This document shows, in pieces, positions 31,392-40,749 of a stretch of DNA of 64,000 nt (position 1 is the first letter of the stretch; each line of letters opens with the position of its first letter). The stretch comes from an uncultured Eubacteriales bacterium (GTDB taxonomy: Bacteria; Bacillota; Clostridia; Oscillospirales; Acutalibacteraceae). A model generated the notes under the pieces. That model searched no databases. It saw only the letters and a program-made list of their open reading frames with translations, and had not been told where the DNA came from. The position numbers were made by a program, and so were the translations under genes. The DNA lies in the NCBI GenBank assembly GCA_900540235.1, contig UQEY01000004.1, forward strand, positions 33,805-97,804, in the 5' to 3' direction.

Positions 31392-33074
31392 ATGAAAAAG
31401 AGTTTAAGTTTATTTGTATCATTGATTTTTGCGGTAATGTGTATGTTAATTAGTTTTAACGCATTTGCACAGGGTGAAAATATTATTGATGCAAATAATA
31501 CCGTGGTTACTGTTTCAGAGAAAGATATTGTTTATGACCAAACAATGAAAACACCCAATGTAATTGTTGTGCATAACGGTGTGGTTCTTGTTAAAGATGT
31601 AGATTACACTTTAACCTATTTGAATAATATTGATGCCGGCACTGCAACTGCTGTTGTTAGCGGTATTAACAGTTATTCGGGAAGCATAACTAAAGATTTT
31701 ACAATTACACCGGCTAAATTAAATGATAAAAATAAAGTTAATGTTGAATTTGATAAAACATCCCTTGTCTACAACGAAAATCCACTTATTCCCGTTATGT
31801 ATGTTTCTTATGACAAGGGCGACGGTTTGGGTCCTCAATATTTAATACAGGATGTCGACTATACTGTATCATATATAAATAATAATGCGCCCGGCAAAGC
31901 ACAGGCAACAATAACAGGTATCGGTAATTATAAGGGCAGTATAACAAAGAAATTCAATATTGTTCCCGCAAAAGTTTCTGATGTAGAAATCAGCAAAAAC
32001 AATACTTCAATTACTGTCAAATGGAACAGTGTGAGCGGTGCAACAGGTTATCAACTTGTATCGTTGAACTCAGATAATAAAACTTCAAATATTGCTTATA
32101 TACCTGCCGATAAAACTTCTTATAAAATTGATAAGCTTAAAAACGGAAAAACTTATAATTATCAGGTAAGAGCGTATGTCGTTATTTCCGATAAAAAGAA
32201 GTACGGTGAGTTTAGTGATGTTGTTACTACTGCAATCAAGCCTAAACAGACTAAGTTGACTTCCGTTACACTTGATAATAATAAACTTTGTATCGAGTGG
32301 CAAAAAGTTGACTGCGACGGTTATCAAATACTGTATACCACTGATAAAAAATTTAAAAATAATATAAAGAAAATAACTGTTAAAAACGGAAATTCAACAA
32401 GCAAAAAAATCAAAAAGATTGATAAAGATAAAAAATATTATGTTAAAATCAAATCTTTTGTAACCGTCGACGGTAATAAATATTTCAGCGACAACAGCAC
32501 AATGCTGAGTACTTATTATTCAAATGTATATGCAACTTATTATTCTTACTATGTTAATAACGCAAGCAGAACCACTAATTTGAAAATTGCATCGAAAGAA
32601 ATCAACGGCACAATTATTCAGCCCGGCGATGAATTTGATTTTAATGAAGTTGTTGGTACAAGAACTGCTGCAAAAGGCTACAAAAATGCACATGTATTTT
32701 CCGGCGGCGGCGTTACTATGGGTCTTGCAGGCGGCATTTGTCAGGTTGCTTCAACAATGTTTAATACTGTTTTGAAAGCAAATGTTGAAATTGTTGAAAG
32801 GCATCAGCATAGCCAGAGAGTTTCTTATGTACCTCTCGGCAGAGATGCGGCTATTTCAGGCAATGTTCAGAACTTCAGATGGAAAAACAATACAAAATAC
32901 GCTATAAAAATTAAAATGACTGTTAAAAACGGTGTAATAACTTGTACATTCTATACATGTGAAAAAGCAACTCCTAAAAAGGTTTCACTCGATGTTACAC
33001 AAAGCGGAAAAAAATTCACATTGAAAAGAACTGTAAAGGGAAAAGTTAATTATCAGTGCAGTTCTACATATTAA
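31392..33074 (+). CDS. Secreted VanW-domain protein with two surface repeats and fibronectin-III domains
   Basis: The product has 560 residues. A signal peptide (about 1-27, LFVSLIFAVMCMLISFNAFA) is followed by two repeats of about 75 residues (about 35-110 and 115-195), each with DYT(L/V)(T/S)YxNN and ITxxFxI(T/V)PAK. Two lysine-rich fibronectin-III domains (about 198-380) precede a VanW domain (about 395-540) with IIQPGDEFDFNEVVG and AGGICQVASTMFN. VanW is a part of vancomycin-resistance clusters of unknown activity and occurs widely in clostridial wall proteins. ATG 31392 has aggag 7 bp upstream. It follows araD without a terminator, so it may be co-transcribed. Its repeats resemble those at 1-541. 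Confidence 0.87.
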   Translation: MKKSLSLFVSLIFAVMCMLISFNAFAQGENIIDANNTVVTVSEKDIVYDQTMKTPNVIVVHNGVVLVKDVDYTLTYLNNIDAGTATAVVSGINSYSGSITKDFTITPAKLNDKNKVNVEFDKTSLVYNENPLIPVMYVSYDKGDGLGPQYLIQDVDYTVSYINNNAPGKAQATITGIGNYKGSITKKFNIVPAKVSDVEISKNNTSITVKWNSVSGATGYQLVSLNSDNKTSNIAYIPADKTSYKIDKLKNGKTYNYQVRAYVVISDKKKYGEFSDVVTTAIKPKQTKLTSVTLDNNKLCIEWQKVDCDGYQILYTTDKKFKNNIKKITVKNGNSTSKKIKKIDKDKKYYVKIKSFVTVDGNKYFSDNSTMLSTYYSNVYATYYSYYVNNASRTTNLKIASKEINGTIIQPGDEFDFNEVVGTRTAAKGYKNAHVFSGGGVTMGLAGGICQVASTMFNTVLKANVEIVERHQHSQRVSYVPLGRDAAISGNVQNFRWKNNTKYAIKIKMTVKNGVITCTFYTCEKATPKKVSLDVTQSGKKFTLKRTVKGKVNYQCSSTY

Positions 33075-33085
33075 TATTATTAATT

Positions 33086-33113
33086 AAAGGTGTTGCTTCG
33101 GCAATGCCTTTAT
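33086..33113 (+). terminator. Terminator-like hairpin with TTCG loop after the VanW gene
   Basis: An 11-bp stem with two wobble pairs (33086-33096 with 33101-33111) has a stable TTCG loop. The T-run after it is short, so termination may be partial. Confidence 0.7.
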
Positions 33114-33126
33114 TGCTGTCTGTATT

Positions 33127-33163
33127 GTAAACATTCTGTTAACAATGTAAATATTGTGTTAAC
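33127..33163 (+). promoter_or_regulatory. Array of TTAACA-like direct repeats ahead of the yicC operon
   Basis: TAAACA, TTAACA, TAAATA and TTAACA follow each other with starts about 11, 9 and 11 bp apart. Two of them lie in the perfect palindrome TGTTAACA, which recurs 20 bp on. The arrangement resembles PhoP-type direct-repeat boxes in Bacillus. It lies just upstream of the -35 of the yicC promoter. AT-richness makes chance matches likely, so this is tentative. Confidence 0.35.
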
Positions 33164-33169
33164 AAACTC

Positions 33170-33198
33170 TTGACCCGAATAATTGACATATATATAAT
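33170..33198 (+). promoter_or_regulatory. Sigma-A promoter of the yicC-gmk-priA operon
   Basis: TTGACC (33170-33175) and TATAAT (33193-33198) have 17 bp between them. A second TTGACA (33183-33188) pairs less well with TAAAAT (33205-33210, 16 bp). Confidence 0.7.
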
Positions 33199-33232
33199 AT
33201 ATTATAAAATTAAACGAACTGAGGTAAGTTAA

Positions 33233-34111
33233 ATGGTTAAGTCAATGACAGGCTTTGGCAGAGCTTGTAAAGAGGTTGATGGCTATGTTATCACTGTTGA
33301 ACTTAAAAGTGTAAACCACAGATATTTTGATTTTTCATCAAGATGCCCGAGGCAGTATGGCTTTATTGATGATAAAATAAAATCTTTTGTCAATTCAAAA
33401 GTTGCAAGAGGTAAAATTGACTGTTATGTAGGCATTGAAGCATTAAATACAGAAAGTGCCGATGTTGTAGTTAATAATACTCTTGCCAGCGCTTATGTTA
33501 AAGCACTCAAGGAAATATCAACTAATTATGATTTAAAAGAAGACTTCGGCGCTTCTACCGTTGCAAGATTTCCTGATGTTTTGATAGTAAAAAAAGCTGA
33601 TGAAGACGAGGAAAAAATTTGGCAACTCGTTAAAACAGTAGCTGAAGAAGCTATTGATAAATTCACACAGATGAGATGTGTTGAGGGCAAAAAGATGTAC
33701 GACGATGTTTATTCTCGCAGTCAATTTATTCTTGATACAGTTTCATTTATTGAAGAACGCTCTCCGCAAACTGTTAAAGAGTATAACGACAAGCTTGTTG
33801 AAAGAGTTCACGAGCTTTTAGGCGATGTTACTCTTGACGAGGGTAGAATTCTTCAGGAAGTTGCCATTTATGCCGACAAGGTTGCCGTTGCTGAAGAAAC
33901 TGTAAGACTTCGCAGTCATATTGCTCAACTTAGGGAGTTCATTTCAAGTGATGAACCGGTTGGTAGGAAACTTGACTTCTTGGTTCAGGAAATAAATCGC
34001 GAAACCAATACAATCGGTTCAAAGTGCAATGATGTTGAAATTGCAAAGAAAGTTGTTGAAGTTAAAGCTGAAATTGAAAAAATAAGAGAGCAAATTCAAA
34101 ATATAGAGTAA
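33233..34111 (+). CDS. YicC/YloC-family endoribonuclease
   Basis: The product has 292 residues. The start MVKSMTGFGRA, VELKSVNHRYFD and the C-terminal EINRETNTIGSKCNDVEIAK are diagnostic. YicC proteins are metal-dependent RNases that act on RNA including the sRNA RyhB in E. coli, and form ring-like hexamers. gaggt lies 8 bp before ATG. First gene of the long operon; remA follows 5 bp after its stop, as in B. subtilis. Confidence 0.93.
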   Translation: MVKSMTGFGRACKEVDGYVITVELKSVNHRYFDFSSRCPRQYGFIDDKIKSFVNSKVARGKIDCYVGIEALNTESADVVVNNTLASAYVKALKEISTNYDLKEDFGASTVARFPDVLIVKKADEDEEKIWQLVKTVAEEAIDKFTQMRCVEGKKMYDDVYSRSQFILDTVSFIEERSPQTVKEYNDKLVERVHELLGDVTLDEGRILQEVAIYADKVAVAEETVRLRSHIAQLREFISSDEPVGRKLDFLVQEINRETNTIGSKCNDVEIAKKVVEVKAEIEKIREQIQNIE

Positions 34112-34116
34112 TAATT

Positions 34117-34365
34117 ATGAAATTAGTTAATATCGGTTTTGGTAATTTAATCAATGCAGACAGGGTTATTACCATTTTGTCGCCCGAATCTGCACCGGTT
34201 AAAAAAATTATAAAGGAAAGTAAATCAAATTCAACACTTATTGACGCCACGCACGGCAGAAAAACTATGAGTGTTATTGTAACCGACAGCAATAATGTTG
34301 TTCTTTCCTACTTAGATTTAAAGCAGATTGCCGCTAAATTTGATGTGGAGGTTGAGGATGAATAA
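34117..34365 (+). CDS. remA: Extracellular matrix regulator RemA (DUF370)
   Basis: The product has 82 residues. LVNIGFGNLINADRVITILSP and LIDATHGRKTMSVIVTDS with the basic DNA-binding loop are highly conserved. In B. subtilis RemA is a ring-forming DNA-binding activator of biofilm matrix and osmoprotection genes. It overlaps the gmk start by 8 bp. No ribosome binding site of note; coupled to yicC. Confidence 0.94.
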   Translation: MKLVNIGFGNLINADRVITILSPESAPVKKIIKESKSNSTLIDATHGRKTMSVIVTDSNNVVLSYLDLKQIAAKFDVEVEDE

Positions 34366-34933
34366 TAATGGTATGCTTGTTGTTGTTTCTGCTCCGAGCG
34401 GATGCGGAAAAGACACGGTGTTTAAAGAAATACGCAAAAAAAGAGATGATATAGTTGAATCTGTATCTGCTACTACAAGAAAGCCGAGAGAGGGAGAAAT
34501 AGACGGAGTTAACTATTTCTTTTTAAGTGAAGAAGAATTTAAAAATTTGATTGATAATAACGGACTTCTTGAATATGCAGTATACAATAATTGTTTTTAC
34601 GGTACACCGGTTAAGGGTGTTAACGAAGCAATAAAAAACGGCAAAATTTGTGTATTGATAATTGATGTTCAAGGGGCAGAGAATGTAAAAAGACTTTACC
34701 CTGACAGCGTGTCAATTTTCCTTGTTCCTCCAAGCTGGGAAACTCTTGAGCAAAGGCTTCGTGCAAGGAACTCGGAAGAAGAAGAAATGATTCAAAAAAG
34801 GCTCAAAATTGCCAAGAGTGAGCTTTTGTGTCAGGATAAGTACGATTATAAAGTTGTTAATGACAATCTTGATGACTGTGTTAATGATATAGAAAAAATA
34901 CTTTGCGAAGAATTAAAAAAGCGCAATAAATAA
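34358..34933 (+). CDS. gmk: Guanylate kinase
   Basis: The product has 191 residues. The P-loop SAPSGCGKDTV, SATTRKPREGEIDGVNYFFL for GMP binding, and IDVQGAENVK mark the family. It converts GMP to GDP. The start ATG 34358 follows tggaggttgagg; an earlier in-frame ATG at 34328 lies within remA with no site. 34 bp separate it from rpoZ. Confidence 0.95.
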   Translation: MNNNGMLVVVSAPSGCGKDTVFKEIRKKRDDIVESVSATTRKPREGEIDGVNYFFLSEEEFKNLIDNNGLLEYAVYNNCFYGTPVKGVNEAIKNGKICVLIIDVQGAENVKRLYPDSVSIFLVPPSWETLEQRLRARNSEEEEMIQKRLKIAKSELLCQDKYDYKVVNDNLDDCVNDIEKILCEELKKRNK

Positions 34934-34967
34934 AAATAAAAGTTACAATTAAAGGAGATATTTTATT

Positions 34968-35183
34968 ATGTTTAATCCAGATTTAAAGAAATTATTACAG
35001 GGATGCAACAGTCGCTACAGTCTTGTTGTTGGTACTGCTAAAAGAGCAAGAGAAATTCGTGACGAAGCTATTGAGCGTGACGAACCGGTGGATGTAAAAA
35101 CTGTTTCAACCGCTATTGACGAAATTCTTGAAGGTAAATATGTAATTGAAGAGCCGGATGAGCTCAAGTCACACGATGAATAA
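34968..35183 (+). CDS. rpoZ: RNA polymerase omega subunit
   Basis: The product has 71 residues. NSRYSLVVGTAKRAREI and VKTVSTAIDEILEGKY are the omega core; it aids assembly of RNA polymerase through the beta-prime subunit. aaaggag lies 9 bp before ATG. The stop overlaps the priA start (TAATG). In B. subtilis coaBC lies at this junction; it is absent here. Confidence 0.95.
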   Translation: MFNPDLKKLLQGCNSRYSLVVGTAKRAREIRDEAIERDEPVDVKTVSTAIDEILEGKYVIEEPDELKSHDE

Positions 35184-37402
35184 TGAATCGCAATATTGCT
35201 ACGGTTGCTGTTGAAAAAACTTTTTTTAGCATTGATTCCGACTTTGATTATTATATTAAGTCGGAGCAATTAAGTCTAATTAAAATCGGAAGCCGAGTTA
35301 AAGTACCATTTGGAAACGGTAATAAACTGCGAGAGGGAATAGTTGTTAATATTTTTTCAGCCATTAATTCGTCTTTAAAAGAAATTGACAGTGTAATCGG
35401 TGATAAACCTGTTATCAGTGAGGAAGCGGTACTTTTATCACTTTGGCTAAAGGAAAGATGTTTTTGCACTACCTATGAATGTCTTAGGCTTATGTTACCG
35501 AGAGGTGCCGGCAAAGTAGGCGACGCTTCAAGAAAAACAGCAACGCTTCTTATTGAAAAAGAAGAAGATTTGCCAAAGCTTACACCTAAGCAAAAAAAGG
35601 TTGTTGATTTGTTATTTGAGAGCGGCGATGTTTCAATAAATGACATTTGTGAAATTTGCGATGTCGGTTCTTCCGTAGTCAAGAACCTTGAAAAATACGG
35701 TGTAATTGCAATATATGATAAAGAAATTTACAGAAATCCGTATAAAAATATAGAAGTCGGAACACCTAAAGAAATTAATCTTTCAAAAGAGCAGAAAAAC
35801 GCTTTTTCAACATTTAAAAATATGATGAAAAACGGCGGCGGTTCAGGGCTTCTTTACGGAGTTACAGGCAGCGGCAAAACGCAGGTCTATTTAAAATTAA
35901 TTGATGAAGCACTAAAAAACAATAAAGATGTTATTGTTTTAGTTCCTGAAATCAGTTTGACCCCGCAGGCTTTGGCCATTTTCCATTCTCGTTACGGTAA
36001 TAAAGTGGCTGTTTTTCACAGCGGTTTATCCCTCGGAGAAAGAAATGACGAGTATAAGAGAGCTGACAGGGGTGAAGCAAAAATTGTTATCGGTACTCGC
36101 AGTGCCGTTTTTGCGCCGCTTCATAATATCGGGTTGATTATTATGGATGAGGAGCAAGAGAATACTTATAAAAGCGAGCGTACACCTAAATATAATGCAA
36201 AGGATGTTGCTATTTTCAGGTGCAAATATAATAATGCGCTTTTCTTAATGACTTCCGCAACGCCTTCTATTGAATCATATTCAAATGCGCTAAAAGGTAA
36301 ATATACTTTGTGCAGTTTAACTCAAAGATATGGCGATGCCAAACTTCCGCAGGTTATTACTGTTGATATGAAGCAGGAAATGAAAAACGGCAATAAATCC
36401 CCGATTTCTGCTATATTAAAGGAACAAATTGCTGAAACACTTGATGAAAATAAGCAGGTAATTCTTTTAATTAATAGGAGAGGTTACAATACATTTATCG
36501 CTTGCAACGATTGCGGTCATGTGATAACTTGTCCGAATTGTTCCATATCTTTAACATATCACAGCACCAATAACAGACTGACTTGTCATTATTGCGGCTA
36601 TACTAAAAAGCTTGATAATGTCTGTCCCGAGTGCGGCGGCGATAATATTAGGTACAGCGGATATGGGACTCAAAGAATTGAAGATGAACTATCTTTTCTT
36701 TTTCCGAACGCAAAAATTTTGAGGATGGACGCCGATACAACTTCAACGAAATTCAGCCACGAAAAGATGTTCAATGCCTTTGCCAACCACGAGTATGACA
36801 TAATGATTGGTACGCAAATGGTTGCTAAGGGTCTTGATTTTGATGATGTTACGCTTGTCGGTGTGGTTAATGCCGATAATTCACTTTATGATGAAAGTTA
36901 TAACAGTGCAGAGCGTACATTTGATTTAATTACTCAAGTCGTCGGCAGAAGCGGCAGGAGAGATAATTCAGGCAAAGCAATTATTCAAACGATTAACCCA
37001 TACAATCAAACGCTTGAATGTGCTGCACAGCAAGACTATGAAACTTTTTACGCTAATGAGATTGAATTAAGACGGCTTCTTATTTATCCGCCTTATTGCG
37101 ACATAATATCAGCTTCATTTGTTAGCGATAACGAAAATAAAACAGCGATGTGCGCAAAAAAGTTTTTTGAAATTCTTGTTGATATGAATGAAGAATATAA
37201 GCAAAAAATCATTATATTAGGTCCTAACGCTTCAAAAATCGCCAAACTTAATAATAATTTTAGATACAGTTTGTTTGTAAAATGCAAAAATTCAAAAATT
37301 ATTCGCACATTGTTTAGCGAAACTTTAAAGAAATTAAGTAAAATCAGAGAATATAAGGATGTTTCGGTTTCACTTGACCTTAACCCTTATGATTTGAATT
37401 AG
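35183..37402 (+). CDS. priA: Primosomal helicase PriA
   Basis: The product has 739 residues. An N-terminal 3'-DNA-binding domain, helicase Walker A GVTGSGKTQVYL, the Walker B MDEEQ, and the zinc-binding region with four CxxC pairs (CNDCGHVITCPNC...CHYCGY...CPECGG) followed by RIEDELSFLFP and VVGRSGRR. It reloads the replisome at stalled forks. The fourth Walker B residue is Gln where DEEH is usual; I think this occurs in this clostridial group but cannot verify. Starts on the last base of the rpoZ stop. Confidence 0.95.
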   Translation: MNRNIATVAVEKTFFSIDSDFDYYIKSEQLSLIKIGSRVKVPFGNGNKLREGIVVNIFSAINSSLKEIDSVIGDKPVISEEAVLLSLWLKERCFCTTYECLRLMLPRGAGKVGDASRKTATLLIEKEEDLPKLTPKQKKVVDLLFESGDVSINDICEICDVGSSVVKNLEKYGVIAIYDKEIYRNPYKNIEVGTPKEINLSKEQKNAFSTFKNMMKNGGGSGLLYGVTGSGKTQVYLKLIDEALKNNKDVIVLVPEISLTPQALAIFHSRYGNKVAVFHSGLSLGERNDEYKRADRGEAKIVIGTRSAVFAPLHNIGLIIMDEEQENTYKSERTPKYNAKDVAIFRCKYNNALFLMTSATPSIESYSNALKGKYTLCSLTQRYGDAKLPQVITVDMKQEMKNGNKSPISAILKEQIAETLDENKQVILLINRRGYNTFIACNDCGHVITCPNCSISLTYHSTNNRLTCHYCGYTKKLDNVCPECGGDNIRYSGYGTQRIEDELSFLFPNAKILRMDADTTSTKFSHEKMFNAFANHEYDIMIGTQMVAKGLDFDDVTLVGVVNADNSLYDESYNSAERTFDLITQVVGRSGRRDNSGKAIIQTINPYNQTLECAAQQDYETFYANEIELRRLLIYPPYCDIISASFVSDNENKTAMCAKKFFEILVDMNEEYKQKIIILGPNASKIAKLNNNFRYSLFVKCKNSKIIRTLFSETLKKLSKIREYKDVSVSLDLNPYDLN

Positions 37403-37413
37403 GAGAACATAAA

Positions 37414-37869
37414 ATGGCTTTAAGAAATATTGTAAAGTTGGGTGATCCTATACTCAACAAAACAAGCCGAAAAGTAGAAAAATTTGATGAAAAACTCGCA
37501 ACTCTTATTGATGATATGCTTGAAACTATGTATCACGCAAACGGCGTTGGTCTTGCGGCAGTTCAGGTAGGTATGCTTAAAAGAGTAGTTGTAATTGATA
37601 TCGGCGACGGTCCTATGGAACTTGTAAACCCTGAAATTACGCTTAAAGAGGGTGAACAAAGGGAATCTGAAGGCTGTCTTTCTCTTCCGCGTAAATACGG
37701 CGTTACCGTTCGTCCGATGAAAGTTCAGGTTAAAGCTCAGGACAGAAGCGGAAAATGGCAGGTATTTACAGGAGAAGGCTTAAAAGCAAGGGCTTTTTGC
37801 CATGAAATTGACCATCTTGACGGTGTTCTTTTCACTTCTCATGTTGTAGGTGAACTTCAAACTCAGTAA
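37414..37869 (+). CDS. def: Peptide deformylase
   Basis: The product has 151 residues. All three metal-site motifs are present: GVGLAAVQVG, EGCLSLP and HEIDHLDG. It removes the N-formyl group from nascent proteins. aggag 8 bp before ATG. Only 16 bp separate it from fmt, the enzyme that adds the formyl group. Confidence 0.96.
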   Translation: MALRNIVKLGDPILNKTSRKVEKFDEKLATLIDDMLETMYHANGVGLAAVQVGMLKRVVVIDIGDGPMELVNPEITLKEGEQRESEGCLSLPRKYGVTVRPMKVQVKAQDRSGKWQVFTGEGLKARAFCHEIDHLDGVLFTSHVVGELQTQ

Positions 37870-37885
37870 CGGAGAGTTAAATAAT

Positions 37886-38812
37886 ATGAATGTTATTTTT
37901 ATGGGTACTCCTGATTTTGCAGTACCTTGCTTGCAAAAATTAATAGAGAAACATAATGTTTTAGCTGTTTTTTCTCAACCGGATAAGCCCGTTGGCAGAA
38001 AGCAGATACTTAAACCTACTCCGGTTAAGGAATGTGCACTTGAACATAATATTGAGGTGTTTCAGCCGAATTCATTAAAAGATGATGATGTTGCACTTCA
38101 AATTGAAAATATGAATGCAGATATTATTGTTGTGGTTGCATACGGCAAAATTTTGCCTAAAAGAATTCTTAATGCTGCAAAGTTTGGGTCTATTAATGTT
38201 CACGCATCTCTTTTGCCAAAATATCGTGGCGCCGCTCCTATACAGTGGGCGGTTATTAACGGTGATAAGGAAACGGGCGTCACCGTTATGCAAATGGGTG
38301 AGGGGCTTGATACAGGCGATATGATTCTTGTTGAAAAGACCGATATTAAGCCAAATGAAACGAGTGAAGAACTTTTTGAAAGACTTTCAATTATCGGAAG
38401 CGAAGCTTTAATTGAAGCACTTGCTCAAATTGAAAACGGCACTGCTGTGCTTACCCCTCAAGGTGAAAGCGATACTTCGTATGCCGAAAAAATTACTAAA
38501 GCACTAAGTCCGATTGACTGGAATAAATCAGCACTTGAGGTGCACAATTTAGTAAGAGGTCTTCAAACTTGGCCTTGTGCTCAAACTACTCTTGCAGGCA
38601 AAAATATTAAAATTCATAAAACTTTATTATCAAATAAAAAAGGCGGCACTATAGGCGAAATTATTGATAATAAAAACATTCTTACTGTTTGTTGCGGTGA
38701 CGGAAAATGTGTTGATATACTTGAACTTCAACTTGACGGTAAAAAGAGAATGGATACAAAATCGTTTTTGATGGGAAATCAAGTGCCTCTTGGCACAATT
38801 TTAGGAGAATGA
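37886..38812 (+). CDS. fmt: Methionyl-tRNA formyltransferase
   Basis: The product has 308 residues. FMGTPDFAVPCL at the N-terminus, HASLLPKYRGAAPIQWA and TGVTVMQMGEGLDTGD of the catalytic domain, and the C-terminal OB-fold are present. It formylates initiator Met-tRNA with 10-formyl-THF. ATG 37886 has ggagag 9 bp upstream. Confidence 0.96.
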   Translation: MNVIFMGTPDFAVPCLQKLIEKHNVLAVFSQPDKPVGRKQILKPTPVKECALEHNIEVFQPNSLKDDDVALQIENMNADIIVVVAYGKILPKRILNAAKFGSINVHASLLPKYRGAAPIQWAVINGDKETGVTVMQMGEGLDTGDMILVEKTDIKPNETSEELFERLSIIGSEALIEALAQIENGTAVLTPQGESDTSYAEKITKALSPIDWNKSALEVHNLVRGLQTWPCAQTTLAGKNIKIHKTLLSNKKGGTIGEIIDNKNILTVCCGDGKCVDILELQLDGKKRMDTKSFLMGNQVPLGTILGE

Positions 38813-38818
38813 TATATT

Positions 38819-39514
38819 ATGGGTCCTTATTTTGCATATTATTTAACAGGTTTTATTATGATTCCTGTATTTATCTTTGCAACAATTTGCCAGATTAAAG
38901 TTAAGAATTCTTTTAAAACATATTCGAGGTTTAATAATCGTCGTGGTTTGACAGGTGCGCAAGCCGCATATCAGCTTTTGCAGTTAAACGGTATTACAGA
39001 TGTAAGAATTAAAAAAATCGGTGGTACGCTGACCGACTATTATGACCCAAAGAATAAGGAAATATGCTTATCGCAAGATGTTTTCGATTCAACAAGTGTT
39101 GCTGCGGTAGGTGTTGCTTGTCACGAAGCGGGGCACGCTTGCCAGCACGCTCAGGGTTATGCTCCTCTGAAAATAAGAAATGCTGTTATTCCTGTAACAC
39201 GCATCGGTTCTTTTTTAGGTGTCCCTTTAGCGCTTGTAGGTATGTTTCTTTACAGTAATACTCTTATTTACGCAGGTCTTATTTTGTATTCGGCAGTTGC
39301 TTTATTTCAGCTTATTACATTACCGGTTGAGTTCAATGCGTCTAAGAGAGCACTTCAAACTATTGAGGCTAATAATTTCCTTGACGGTGACGAGTATACC
39401 GGTGCTAAGAAGGTGTTAACTGCTGCGGCTTTAACTTATGTTGCGGCACTCGCTTCGGCACTTGCAACTTTACTTAGATTATTATTAATTATTAACAGAG
39501 GTAACAGAAATTGA
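38819..39514 (+). CDS. Membrane zinc metallopeptidase (YugP type)
   Basis: The product has 231 residues. Hydrophobic segments at about 5-25, 120-140, 145-165 and 200-225; the zinc motif HEAGH is in VACHEAGHACQHAQGY (about 99-114) and a Glu in LPVEFNAS is a likely third ligand. It is the PF04298 family of neutral zinc peptidases; target unknown. It is inserted between fmt and rsmB, which adjoin in B. subtilis. Confidence 0.9.
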   Translation: MGPYFAYYLTGFIMIPVFIFATICQIKVKNSFKTYSRFNNRRGLTGAQAAYQLLQLNGITDVRIKKIGGTLTDYYDPKNKEICLSQDVFDSTSVAAVGVACHEAGHACQHAQGYAPLKIRNAVIPVTRIGSFLGVPLALVGMFLYSNTLIYAGLILYSAVALFQLITLPVEFNASKRALQTIEANNFLDGDEYTGAKKVLTAAALTYVAALASALATLLRLLLIINRGNRN

Positions 39515-40749
39515 CGAAAAGCCCACGACTTATCGCTTTTGAAACCCTTTACAGCATATTTTATAACGGTTCATATTCCAATATTGCACTTGATAAAGCA
39601 CTCTCAAATGTTGTATATGATAAGGCTTTTATTTCTTCGCTTGTTTATGGCGTAACAGAAAGAAAACTTACGCTTGATTATTTTATTAATAAATATGCAA
39701 GCGGTAGAATTAAGCCTAAAATTCGTGTTATTTTGTGGCTCGGTGCTTATCAAATTCTTTTTATGGACAAAATTCCGACTTCAGCCGCTATAAACGAAAG
39801 CGTTAAGCTTACAAAACAGATAAAGCAGGAATATTATTCAAAGCTTGTTAATGCTGTTTTACATAAAATAGATAAAAACAGAGTTTTACCTGATGATTTG
39901 TCGGTAAAATATTCTGTTCCTGAAAATTTAATAAATATGTGGGTTAAGCAGTACGGCGAAGAAACTGTTACAGAGTTTTTACCATCAATTAACGACAGAC
40001 CTCCGCTTTTTGCAATACCAAATAAAAAAGTTGTTAACAGTGACGAACTTGTTTATGAACTTGATTGTGACGAAACTAAATGTGAAGCTTATAACGAGTT
40101 TGTTCTTATAAATGAGGCTAACAATTTAACCAAGTCAAAAGCTTTTAAAAACGGATTATTTTATATTGAAGACTTGTCAAGTTTTTATTGTGCTAAAGCA
40201 ATCGGCGCTAAACCGGGAGATACTGTGCTTGATATGTGCTCGGCGCCCGGCGGTAAGGCTTTTACAATCAGCCAAGATATGAATAATCAAGGTAAAATTT
40301 ACTGCTTTGACCTATATCCTCATAGGCTTAAACTTATTGAGGACAGTGCGGCAAGGCTTGGTATCAATATTATAAAAACTGCGGTAAATAATGCGACTGT
40401 ATATAATTCAAGTATCCCTAATGCGGACAAGATTCTTTGTGATGTACCTTGTTCAGGTTTTGGTATTATCAGAAGAAAGCCGGAAATCAGATATAAGGAG
40501 CTTGACAGCGTTAAGGAATTGCCGCTTATTCAGTACAGTATTTTGAAAACTTCCGCCAAATATTTAAAAAAAGGCGGAAAGATAATTTATTCAACCTGTA
40601 CATTGAATAAAAAGGAAAACGAGCAGGTTGTTTCAAGGTTTTTGGATAACAACAATAACTTTAAATTAATTGAAGAAAAAACAATTTTTCCGTCAAACTA
40701 CGGCGGAGACGGCTTTTACTATGCATTAATGAAAAAGAATGAAGACTGA
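39511..40749 (+). CDS. rsmB: 16S rRNA cytosine-5 methyltransferase RsmB
   Basis: The product has 412 residues. An N-terminal NusB-like domain is followed by the SAM-binding MCSAPGGKAFTI and two catalytic cysteines in CDVPCSGFGIIRRKPEI and YSTCTLNKKENE. It makes m5C967 in 16S rRNA. The start is TTG 39511, overlapping the previous stop by 4 bp, with agagg 8 bp upstream. Ends inside the rlmN start. Confidence 0.93.
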   Translation: MTKSPRLIAFETLYSIFYNGSYSNIALDKALSNVVYDKAFISSLVYGVTERKLTLDYFINKYASGRIKPKIRVILWLGAYQILFMDKIPTSAAINESVKLTKQIKQEYYSKLVNAVLHKIDKNRVLPDDLSVKYSVPENLINMWVKQYGEETVTEFLPSINDRPPLFAIPNKKVVNSDELVYELDCDETKCEAYNEFVLINEANNLTKSKAFKNGLFYIEDLSSFYCAKAIGAKPGDTVLDMCSAPGGKAFTISQDMNNQGKIYCFDLYPHRLKLIEDSAARLGINIIKTAVNNATVYNSSIPNADKILCDVPCSGFGIIRRKPEIRYKELDSVKELPLIQYSILKTSAKYLKKGGKIIYSTCTLNKKENEQVVSRFLDNNNNFKLIEEKTIFPSNYGGDGFYYALMKKNED

